NCBI GenBank assembly: GCA_013375405.1
Contig: JABXJU010000137.1
Location: 1-11,198, forward strand
Direction of reading: 5' to 3'
DNA from: Candidatus Helarchaeota archaeon
GTDB lineage: Archaea > Asgardarchaeota > Lokiarchaeia > Helarchaeales > HEL-GB-A
DNA length: 11,198 nt
The notes beneath the pieces were generated by a model, which ran no database searches, had not been told where the DNA came from, and saw nothing but the letters and a program-made list of their open reading frames with translations. Both the position numbers and the translations under genes were made by a program. The number at the start of each line of letters is the position of its first letter. Positions within the stretch are counted from its first letter, which is position 1. Positions 1 through 5,529 of the stretch are shown here, piece by piece.

Positions 1-734
1 ATCATCTCTCTTTGTACCTTGGCTTGTTCTTCTTCCATTTGGTCGCCTTCGCGTTTAACTTGAGATAGCTTATGACGTTCGCTTTCCATTATTTCTGCCT
101 CGCTAAGATGTAAGCTTTCGGCAATTCTTGCGTCCTTCCTTAGTTCTGCTGACTTCACACGTTCAAAATCTTGAATTACTGTACTTCCCTTAGTATCGGA
201 AATATTTTTGATATCAAAGATGACTGGTTCCAAACCTAATTTCATCATGCTATCTACGATTAACTTATAAATTGCATTTTCAACTTCTTCACGTTCTCGC
301 ATGATTCTTAGGATTTCCATTTGCATACAGATTGACCTTGAAGCAGACATTACAGTATCTTCAGTGATACGTTTTAAATGCGCCTCATCAACTGCTCCTA
401 AAGATTCTGCAGCCTTGGTAGGATCTTTAACTTGGATTTTACAAGAAATTTCTAGTTGGAATGGTAAGTTATGCTTATCATGGAGACGAATTTGACTGAC
501 TTCGATATCTAACACCCGTTTAGGAATAATAATCCTACGATTGAATGTTCGAAAGTAAAAATATCGACCCTTGCCATCATAGACTCTACGTTGATCCTTG
601 GAAACAACGACGTGAAATTCGGATGGTGGAACTACAACTATCCTAGATAAATAGACACCAATGATAGTAATTATTGCAACAACAGCGATACTAATTAGCA
701 CTATTATTATTAGACCAGGTCCAGCGATTTGCAT
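1..734 (-). CDS. SPFH-domain (flotillin/stomatin-like) membrane protein, C-terminus cut by window edge
   Basis: The reading frame starts at an ATG at 734 and stays open to the left edge, giving 244 residues without a stop. Residues 7-29 form one hydrophobic membrane segment. They are followed by a beta-rich SPFH/Band-7 domain (about 33-180) and then a charged, Ala/Glu/Lys-rich helix from about 185 that has the look of the flotillin coiled coil. The domain is recognised from its overall pattern: a membrane anchor followed by a PP-S-E-F segment, a conserved VLDIEVS-like strand, and a REREEVENAI helix before the LGLEPVIFDIKNISD strand. The start is supported by a GAGAAGG ribosome-binding site (741-747, read on the minus strand) six bases upstream. 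The gene lies 47 bases downstream of an NfeD-like gene on the same strand, the usual partner of SPFH proteins, so co-transcription is likely. Family members scaffold membrane microdomains; a specific role cannot be read here. The missing C-terminus prevents a choice between flotillin and another SPFH subfamily. Confidence 0.85.
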   Translation of the reverse strand, partial: MQIAGPGLIIIVLISIAVVAIITIIGVYLSRIVVVPPSEFHVVVSKDQRRVYDGKGRYFYFRTFNRRIIIPKRVLDIEVSQIRLHDKHNLPFQLEISCKIQVKDPTKAAESLGAVDEAHLKRITEDTVMSASRSICMQMEILRIMREREEVENAIYKLIVDSMMKLGLEPVIFDIKNISDTKGSTVIQDFERVKSAELRKDARIAESLHLSEAEIMESERHKLSQVKREGDQMEEEQAKVQREM

Positions 735-740
735 ATTAAA

Positions 741-747
741 CCTTCTC
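741..747 (-). promoter_or_regulatory. Ribosome-binding site of the SPFH gene
   Basis: GAGAAGG on the minus strand lies six bases before the ATG at 734. It fixes the start of the SPFH gene and indicates translation from a leader, consistent with internal position in an operon with the NfeD-like gene. Confidence 0.6.
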
Positions 748-781
748 TAATTCAATTTTTTTATTCATTCTATTCTAGCTC

Positions 782-1351
782 TTAAATTTTCTCCCCACAA
801 TAAGGGCAATATTCATGTGTACCTCTATCAACAGTAGCATTACACTTCTTACAATAAGTAAGATTGGTCGTCTCCCTATCAGTTCCACTTGGAATCGGAA
901 TTACGAATGCTATAGTACCTAAGAAATGTTCAATGATAACTTCGCTATTTTTGCTAATTTTTAAGTTTGCTTTTGCGGGAAATTCTTCAGCATATGCTGC
1001 ATTAATGACTTTCACTCGACCAGTTGAGTTATGATCAATTGGAATTTCAACAATAGCCTTTTTACCCTCAAATTTTGTAAGATCATCGGGTTTTGTAATC
1101 AAGGACTTAAATGCGTAATAGACGATAAAAAACAATCCAATGCTCACTACGGATGCAATGACTAAAAGATAGGGTAATTCAACTTCAATCAAGGTCATCA
1201 TGGCGCCCATAACACCGAAAAGGCATAGGGTTAAAAAGAATGGAACTAATGGAATATCTGCAACATCAGCCGTCTCGATAAGTAGATAAATCATTGCAAT
1301 TAATGAAATCCCGCTTAAAACAATGAACACAATTAATTGTGTATTATTCAC
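782..1351 (-). CDS. NfeD-like membrane protein with C-terminal zinc ribbon
   Basis: This 189-residue protein has three hydrophobic segments (about 6-26, 34-56 and 59-82). They are followed by a soluble beta-rich domain (about 93-153) with the NfeD C-terminal OB-fold pattern: a Gly-Lys-Lys-Ala-Ile-Val opening, a Gly-Arg-Val-Lys-Val turn, an Ala-containing strand and closing hydrophobic strands. The last 25 residues hold two Cys pairs, C167-x2-C170 and C182-x2-C185, the pattern of a zinc ribbon; CPYCGEKI is typical of archaeal zinc-ribbon tails. The start is GTG with no convincing ribosome-binding site, so the exact start is uncertain. Classical NfeD proteins are partners of SPFH proteins, and an SPFH gene follows 47 bases downstream on the same strand. 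This is the short form, without the N-terminal serine protease domain. The zinc-ribbon tail is the unusual part. The membrane-plus-OB assignment is fairly sure; the role is inferred from the partnership. Confidence 0.8.
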   Translation of the reverse strand: MNNTQLIVFIVLSGISLIAMIYLLIETADVADIPLVPFFLTLCLFGVMGAMMTLIEVELPYLLVIASVVSIGLFFIVYYAFKSLITKPDDLTKFEGKKAIVEIPIDHNSTGRVKVINAAYAEEFPAKANLKISKNSEVIIEHFLGTIAFVIPIPSGTDRETTNLTYCKKCNATVDRGTHEYCPYCGEKI

Positions 1352-1364
1352 CAGATTTTCCGAT

Positions 1365-1383
1365 CCAATATTTCCTTTATTGG
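1365..1383. repeat. Inverted repeat CCAATA-N7-TATTGG upstream of the NfeD-like gene
   Basis: Perfect 6-base arms (1365-1370 and 1378-1383) flank the 7-base centre TTTCCTT. The element lies 14 bases upstream of the GTG start of the NfeD-like gene and roughly where its transcript should begin if the TATA-like element at 1397-1404 is used. It could be an operator overlapping the transcription start, or a small hairpin in the leader. The arms are short and the region is AT-rich, so chance cannot be excluded. Confidence 0.4.
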
Positions 1384-1396
1384 GGAGTTTGCAAGG

Positions 1397-1404
1397 TTTT
1401 TAAG
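1397..1404 (-). promoter_or_regulatory. Possible TATA element for the NfeD-SPFH operon
   Basis: CTTAAAAA on the minus strand would place transcription start near 1375, giving a leader of about 24 bases before the GTG at 1351. The match to an archaeal TATA box is only moderate in a region rich in A and T. Confidence 0.3.
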
Positions 1405-1649
1405 AAAATAATATGAAATAAAATTATGTTTTATGTTTTTTATGTAAAGGACATTATTTTGTTTTAATTTCGAAGTTTTGTTTAGAAAATATTCCAATTT
1501 CTCAATTTGTTTGTGAAAGCTGTGTAATGATGTATGATGGATAAAGAATAGGAATTGAATTAACAGAAGAAGAAGATTACAATTTTTCTATAAAATCTTA
1601 CGGTTTTATTACTCTACCTTTCAAGATAACACATTTAAAGGAATAGGTA

Positions 1650-1665
1650 TATAATACAAGTTATA
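1650..1665. repeat. Putative operator copy 1 (16-bp dyad element)
   Basis: TATAATACAAGTTATA is repeated exactly at 1681-1696. Each copy is a partial palindrome with 5-base arms TATAA and TTATA around a 6-base centre. The copies start 31 bases apart, close to three helical turns, so a protein bound to both would sit on the same face of the DNA. This copy overlaps the left end of the likely TATA box. Confidence 0.6.
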
Positions 1666-1670
1666 TATTA
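1661..1670 (+). promoter_or_regulatory. Likely TATA box of the 1710-3843 operon
   Basis: TTATATATTA is a strong archaeal TATA-box match. It predicts transcription start around 1690, about 20 bases before the TTG start, which leaves room for the Shine-Dalgarno. The box sits between and partly inside two identical dyad elements, so a bound repressor would block TBP or the transcription start. Confidence 0.5.
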
Positions 1671-1680
1671 TTTGATTTTC

Positions 1681-1696
1681 TATAATACAAGTTATA
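1681..1696. repeat. Putative operator copy 2 (16-bp dyad element)
   Basis: This is the second exact copy of TATAATACAAGTTATA, 31 bases after the first. It covers the predicted transcription start and ends at the first base of the Shine-Dalgarno AAGGAG (1696-1701). Confidence 0.6.
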
Positions 1697-1701
1697 AGGA
1701 G
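1696..1701 (+). promoter_or_regulatory. Shine-Dalgarno of the first unknown gene
   Basis: AAGGAG lies eight bases before the TTG at 1710. It decides for the TTG start over the in-frame ATG at 1755, which has no such site. Confidence 0.65.
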
Positions 1702-1709
1702 TAACGAGC

Positions 1710-2540
1710 TTGTCAGACCTTTTCCTGAAGAAATCAAGGTTGGTTCCAAGTAACATGATCCTCATAATTCCCCGGTGGAATGAACTATTGGGGACCAGAT
1801 TTAAAGGATTTTATGCGAACAGGATAGTGTCTAAAATCCATTTAGATGCAGTCATTATGTTATCATGCTTGGAATGTGCCATCACTGAAAAAACCGGGAT
1901 TTCCTATTTCCTGTTCGGAGTGGGTCTTTATTTTCTGAAGTTCGAACTTGATAATGGGAGATATATTCTTGATCAGAGAGAATTGAATAGTCTGTTACTG
2001 TCTGATTTCGTATATGATTATATGGCGACAGCAAAACAGATAGCTCTAAATGAAGACGATGACGTCATTTTAAATGAACTCGCAATTAAAATCCCTGTAG
2101 ATCTTTCAAAGAAAAGTAAGACCAAAGAAACCTTCATAAAAGGGACTTTAATGCGAAATGTATTCATGCCGTACAAAGAAGCAATATTGCGGCTGTTGGA
2201 GCATGGAAAGAAAAAGGGATCTTATTCTATCGATCGAACCGGATACAAAATATTAAGTTCCCATCCAAACAACTATAATCGAATATTACTGTCAAGTGCA
2301 TTTCAAATGGACAAACATTCGGATTACATCAAGCCAACGGCCGGTGTTTCAAATATCCAATTCGCAGCGGATAAATTATTAAAGGATTTTTTTAATCCCC
2401 AAGAACTTTCAAACATAACCCTATCTATTATGTCCTTAAGGGAAATATTTGCTAAGGTTGAATTTGACTCTACTTATTTATTTTCAATTTTAGAAAAGAT
2501 AAGAAATGGATTAATTTGGCTAAAACGATTAAAAAAGTAA
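1710..2540 (+). CDS. Uncharacterised protein, first gene of a two-gene operon
   Basis: This 276-residue protein is not recognised. It starts with TTG, supported by the AAGGAG site eight bases upstream. The N-terminal half (about 1-115) is mixed and fairly hydrophobic, with CLEC at 53-56 and an aromatic/hydrophobic stretch SYFLFGVGLYFLKFEL (65-80). It is not long or clean enough to call a transmembrane helix with confidence. An acidic patch EDDD lies at 115-118, a Lys-rich segment at 134-145, and the C-terminus is helical and basic (LEKIRNGLIWLKRLKK). There is no signal peptide and no familiar catalytic motif. The next gene begins 40 bases downstream behind its own perfect Shine-Dalgarno, so the two are very probably one operon. 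Regulation through the paired dyad elements upstream is likely. Autoregulation would be possible if this were a DNA-binding protein, but no helix-turn-helix is evident. Confidence 0.7.
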   Translation: MSDLFLKKSRLVPSNMILIIPRWNELLGTRFKGFYANRIVSKIHLDAVIMLSCLECAITEKTGISYFLFGVGLYFLKFELDNGRYILDQRELNSLLLSDFVYDYMATAKQIALNEDDDVILNELAIKIPVDLSKKSKTKETFIKGTLMRNVFMPYKEAILRLLEHGKKKGSYSIDRTGYKILSSHPNNYNRILLSSAFQMDKHSDYIKPTAGVSNIQFAADKLLKDFFNPQELSNITLSIMSLREIFAKVEFDSTYLFSILEKIRNGLIWLKRLKK

Positions 2541-2567
2541 AAACGATAAAAAGAAACTTCCAAATTC

Positions 2568-2574
2568 AGGAGGT
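2568..2574 (+). promoter_or_regulatory. Strong Shine-Dalgarno of the second unknown gene
   Basis: AGGAGGT lies six bases before the TTG at 2581. It is the best ribosome-binding site in the window and fixes a non-ATG start. Confidence 0.75.
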
Positions 2575-2580
2575 TATCAC

Positions 2581-3843
2581 TTGAATGAATCAACTAAAAT
2601 GGAAAAGGTGAAATCCCTATTAGACCAATTTTTTAATGTTGAACCTATTAAGTGTCCTCATTTTGCCGGCGATAGGGCATGTATTATATGCGAGAGGATG
2701 GATAGTTGTACTTCGATTGAACTTATAATTGAAGATTTTGAGGATGTTAAACTCCTGGTGGCAGGAAATTCGGCAATGTTGTCATTCAAATTACCGTTGG
2801 TAACGGATATTGACCATTTAATGGTTGCAAAGCTTATTAGCTCATTGGAGCGGGAGCAAGATCTTCCGATAGTGAAGCCAGAGGAGGGGTTCGACCTGAC
2901 ATTTTACATGGCACATGGACAGGTAATTTCCCTTGAGCATCAACAAACTGCCATCATGGAGGTCTTGGATTTTCTCTTGGGAAAGCCATGGGTCGAAGTG
3001 AAAATGCTGGTAAACAATTGGATCAAAGCAACCACTGAAAAAATAAAACATAAGGTTTTAAGGGCACTTCCAAAGGTAACGTTAAAAAAAGCTCCAAAGG
3101 TCGAAAGGTCGAAAATATTTGAGCCTAAATACAAGACTTTAGCTGAGCAACCTCCACAAACAGTACAAGAAAAGGTAATGGAGGAACCTGCTCATGAAAT
3201 TACTGAACCCCCTATTACCCTTACTCCACCAGATTCCCGCCAGCGTATTGAAAAACCCGAACCTTCGCCTGTTGTATCAGAGGATTTGATTGTCCGATCA
3301 AAAATTCCAAAGCAACCCTTCTTTTTAACGGCGAAGGAAAATGCTTACAAGTTTGCGATGTGGCCACCTAACATTAAAAGAAAAAAACCTGGTGAAGAAG
3401 ATGCAATCACCATTGAGATTCCCTCCGTGACGGAGGCGACGAAGAAAGTGGGTCCAAAGAAACCCACAATCGATGAGTCACACATTCCAAAAGGAGACCA
3501 ATTCGAACTAAGAATATTTGAAAAGAAAAAAGCAGATGAGACTCCGATACCACCAATGCACACTAATGATCCGGTTAAAATATTGATATATTTAGAACAA
3601 TTGGTGAAAGGGGACTATGAAATGAGAAAATTGGCGGATTTTTTTGATGAGGGTATGAAAAAAATTAAAAAAGTGATGTTTTATACATCTTTTCTCTTTG
3701 AAATGAGTGATATTGCAAATATTTTAAGAAAATCAGAGCCCGGATTGGCCATACGCGAAACCGAGAGGAAAGATTTCTTAAAAAGTATATCGGGATGGAA
3801 AATTCTCTTGAGAAAAGAGATGAAAAAAAAAGGGAAACTCTAA
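2581..3843 (+). CDS. Uncharacterised protein with Cys cluster, disordered linker and helical C-terminus
   Basis: This 420-residue protein is not recognised. The TTG start follows a perfect AGGAGGT site. Visible parts in order: a short helix (7-18); a Cys cluster C25-x8-C34-x2-C37-x5-C43 with H27 nearby, compatible with a zinc or Fe-S site; an alpha/beta-looking domain to about residue 160; a basic stretch with 'LPKVTLKKAPKVE' (163-175); a low-complexity Pro/Glu/Lys/Thr-rich linker (about 185-330); and a basic helical C-terminal domain (about 330-420). There is no signal peptide and no clear membrane helix. The layout of a metal-binding N-terminal domain, a flexible tether and a basic C-terminal domain suggests an adaptor or scaffold, but this is inference. 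It is the second gene of the operon with 1710-2540. Within it, GGTCGAAA is tandemly duplicated (3099-3114) and a 15-base palindrome lies at 3422-3436, both in or beside the linker. Confidence 0.7.
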   Translation: MNESTKMEKVKSLLDQFFNVEPIKCPHFAGDRACIICERMDSCTSIELIIEDFEDVKLLVAGNSAMLSFKLPLVTDIDHLMVAKLISSLEREQDLPIVKPEEGFDLTFYMAHGQVISLEHQQTAIMEVLDFLLGKPWVEVKMLVNNWIKATTEKIKHKVLRALPKVTLKKAPKVERSKIFEPKYKTLAEQPPQTVQEKVMEEPAHEITEPPITLTPPDSRQRIEKPEPSPVVSEDLIVRSKIPKQPFFLTAKENAYKFAMWPPNIKRKKPGEEDAITIEIPSVTEATKKVGPKKPTIDESHIPKGDQFELRIFEKKKADETPIPPMHTNDPVKILIYLEQLVKGDYEMRKLADFFDEGMKKIKKVMFYTSFLFEMSDIANILRKSEPGLAIRETERKDFLKSISGWKILLRKEMKKKGKL

Positions 3844-3895
3844 GAATTAATAAAAAATGATAGTAATCAAAGATTCCCAATTAACTTTCTTTTAT

Positions 3896-3914
3896 GAGAT
3901 ATGATTGTTATCTC
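3896..3914. repeat. Small inverted repeat downstream of the unknown operon
   Basis: GAGATA and TATCTC (3896-3901 and 3909-3914) flank a 7-base centre. The element lies 53 bases after the stop of the second unknown gene, and a T5 run follows about 15 bases later (from about 3929). It could be a weak hairpin at the transcript end or an operator for the ferredoxin gene; six-base arms leave chance as an alternative. The rest of 3844-4050 shows nothing else. Confidence 0.3.
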
Positions 3915-4051
3915 GTTAATAATAGATTTTTAAAGATATGTTTTACTAGGTCAATAAGAGATTTGTAAAATAGCGATATATGCGTTACACTTTCGAAATT
4001 GCATTAAAAATCAGTCTTAAATATTTAGAGAAAAAAGATAAAGAGTAAAAA

Positions 4052-4060
4052 TTTATTATA
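4052..4060 (+). promoter_or_regulatory. Likely TATA box of the ferredoxin gene
   Basis: TTTATTATA, preceded by an A-run, predicts transcription start near 4082-4084. That is at or just before the TTG at 4084, so the mRNA is leaderless or has only a very short leader. Confidence 0.5.
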
Positions 4061-4083
4061 GGTACAACATTCAAAATACCAAA

Positions 4084-4911
4084 TTGGAAGAGATGATTAT
4101 GGGACGCCCTTTATGGTTTGTAGAATTAATGAAAAAATTGTATAAAAATCGAAACTTATTGGCGAAGCTGACAAAACTGCCCATTCTTGGGGATATTATT
4201 GAAAAAACTGCGTTTGAAAACGATGATATTATTTGCCTTCCTAAAGATCAAGCAGTCATTCAGATAAATAAAGCTCTTGATGTAAGAGAAACCGTCCTAC
4301 CGTCACAAATTGTGGAGCATTTCATTAATAAAGCTAGCTTCCACTGGATAATGGGTTTCTGCATTTGCCGCGAGAGCAATAAATGCAAAGATTATCCGCG
4401 GAATTTAGGGTGTCTTTTCCTAGGAGAAGCAGCAAAAGGTATCAATCCCAAGCTTGGACGGTCTGTGACAAAAGAAGAAGCCATAGCGCACGCTAATAAA
4501 TGTCGAGAAGCTGGTTTAGTGTATTTTATAGGGAGAGTTAAGTTCGATTCGATTTGGCTGGGTGTCAAACCAGAAGAAAAGTTGTTGACAATTTGTAATT
4601 GCTGTCCATGTTGTTGTATTTCAGGTGGATTAAAGTATTTAGCGCCTCAAATTGCTGAAAAATATACTAAAATGCCTGGTGTGCAGATCAGAGTGTCTGA
4701 TCGATGTAAAGGCTGCGGGACCTGTGCTGATATTTGCTTTTTAGATGCTATTAGAATTGTCAACAAGCGAGCTGTGATAAGTCAAATCTGCCGCGGTTGT
4801 GGGCGCTGTATTGACGCCTGTCCTCAGAATGCCATTGAGCTCACCATTACTGATGACCAATTCTTAGAAAAAACAATTAATCGGATCTCTGAACATGTCG
4901 ATGTGACATGA
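4084..4911 (+). CDS. Cys-rich dicluster 4Fe-4S ferredoxin-domain protein
   Basis: This 275-residue protein ends in two classical 4Fe-4S motifs: C208-x2-C211-x2-C214-x3-C218 and C236-x2-C239-x2-C242-x3-C246-P. The N-terminal domain has further Cys: C93-x-C95, C101, C110 (in a KDYPRNLGC segment), C140 and a dense CNCCPCCC run at 171-178, enough for one or more extra metal sites. A similar combination (FCICR, KDYP..LGCLFLGEAAKGI, LTICNCCPCCC, then a ferredoxin tail) occurs in ferredoxin-like proteins of anaerobic archaea and deltaproteobacteria, from memory; their function is not known to me. No membrane segment or signal peptide is seen, so it is probably cytosolic and transfers electrons. The start is uncertain: TTG 4084, ATG 4093 and ATG 4099 are all in frame. 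The TATA box favours the first; the GGAAGAG at 4086-4092 could serve the last. It stands alone, convergent with the membrane-protein gene at 4960-5370. Confidence 0.85.
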   Translation: MEEMIMGRPLWFVELMKKLYKNRNLLAKLTKLPILGDIIEKTAFENDDIICLPKDQAVIQINKALDVRETVLPSQIVEHFINKASFHWIMGFCICRESNKCKDYPRNLGCLFLGEAAKGINPKLGRSVTKEEAIAHANKCREAGLVYFIGRVKFDSIWLGVKPEEKLLTICNCCPCCCISGGLKYLAPQIAEKYTKMPGVQIRVSDRCKGCGTCADICFLDAIRIVNKRAVISQICRGCGRCIDACPQNAIELTITDDQFLEKTINRISEHVDVT

Positions 4912-4959
4912 ATTAATTTAAAATCCCAACTTACTTAAAGGCGGTTAAAATTTCGCACC

Positions 4960-5370
4960 TTAGTCTTTTTTATGAGAGATAAGGCCTCCAGCGATAGCAA
5001 TAATACCACAGATACAAATAACACAAAAGAAGATAATGATTAAATCATTCAAATAATTCGCTCGAATCATGAATAAGATAGGATAGATTAGAGCCAGAAT
5101 CCCTAAAGAAATGGAAAAATTTGGGGGTGAAACTCGTTTACTACCTAAATGACCCCAAGGGAGCATCTTATCTGCGGATATTAAATATATATTAAGTATA
5201 AAAAGAAGTGAAAGTAAAATAAGAGAGCCATATAAATTTAAAATGGTAATCTTATATGAAGAAGACGAAGCAAAAAGATTTTTATCAAAAATGAATAAAG
5301 CCATTACGAACGAGGTTATAAACAAGATTAATATAATGATATTTGACCACATCAGAATAGGCTTGTTCAT
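4960..5370 (-). CDS. Small four-helix membrane protein of unknown function
   Basis: This 136-residue protein has four hydrophobic segments (about 8-28, 41-64, 85-103 and 108-131). It has short loops and a basic C-terminus (SHKKD). The loop between helices 2 and 3 (DKMLPWGHLGSKRVSPPNF) is the only sizeable polar stretch. No family is recognised. A longer frame is open to an ATG at 5418, but the ATG at 5370 is preferred because GGAAGGTGAT (5374-5383 on the minus strand), a good Shine-Dalgarno, lies just upstream; starting at 5418 would translate that site. It is convergent with the ferredoxin gene, 48 bases away, and sits downstream of the amidohydrolase on the same strand with a 159-base gap, so it probably has its own promoter. 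No function can be inferred. Confidence 0.65.
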   Translation of the reverse strand: MNKPILMWSNIIILILFITSFVMALFIFDKNLFASSSSYKITILNLYGSLILLSLLFILNIYLISADKMLPWGHLGSKRVSPPNFSISLGILALIYPILFMIRANYLNDLIIIFFCVICICGIIAIAGGLISHKKD

Positions 5371-5427
5371 ACTATCACCTTCCCGACGTATTTTTAAAAA
5401 ATTCTCACTAATAAACATTTGGTAAAG

Positions 5428-5436
5428 ATTTAAAAT
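5428..5436 (-). promoter_or_regulatory. Possible TATA element of the four-helix membrane protein gene
   Basis: ATTTTAAAT on the minus strand would give transcription start near 5406 and a leader of about 36 bases containing the Shine-Dalgarno. An alternative, the T/A-run at 5391-5400, would give a leaderless mRNA and would leave the Shine-Dalgarno untranscribed, so it is less attractive. AT-rich context makes this weak. Confidence 0.25.
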
Positions 5437-5529
5437 TCATAAAGATTTAACCTCCCTTTGAGGAAATGTAAAAACTAGATATAATTAATCATAAAGGTCA
5501 ATTATCGCCACCGTGGGAGTTTAGTATCT

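Larger units (their letters stand above)
1352..1709. other. Divergent intergenic region between the NfeD-SPFH operon and the 1710-3843 operon
   Basis: This 358-base AT-rich stretch holds no convincing gene; only ATG-started frames of about a dozen codons or fewer were found. Its left end carries the inverted repeat at 1365-1383 and a TATA-like element for the minus-strand operon. Its right end carries the paired dyad elements, TATA box and Shine-Dalgarno of the plus-strand operon. The middle (about 1410-1620) shows nothing clear beyond a weak AT-only inverted repeat, ATAAAA/TTTTAT (1590-1595 and 1604-1609). Confidence 0.6.

Noticed and set aside
301..495. 64-codon plus-strand frame
   Set aside because: It lies antisense inside the SPFH gene, which has a clear domain and a ribosome-binding site.
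2842..3134. Minus-strand frames opposite the second unknown gene
   Set aside because: They overlap the plus-strand ORF that has a perfect Shine-Dalgarno, have no promoter or ribosome site, and match no family.
3665..3880. 71-codon minus-strand frame
   Set aside because: It is antisense to the C-terminal part of the second unknown gene; its hydrophobic look comes from Lys/Glu-rich coding read backwards.
5243..5425. 60-codon plus-strand frame
   Set aside because: It is antisense to the four-helix membrane protein and has no supporting signals.
5508..5516. Short palindrome CCACCGTGG downstream of the amidohydrolase
   Set aside because: Four-base arms are too short, and no T-run follows in either direction to support a terminator.
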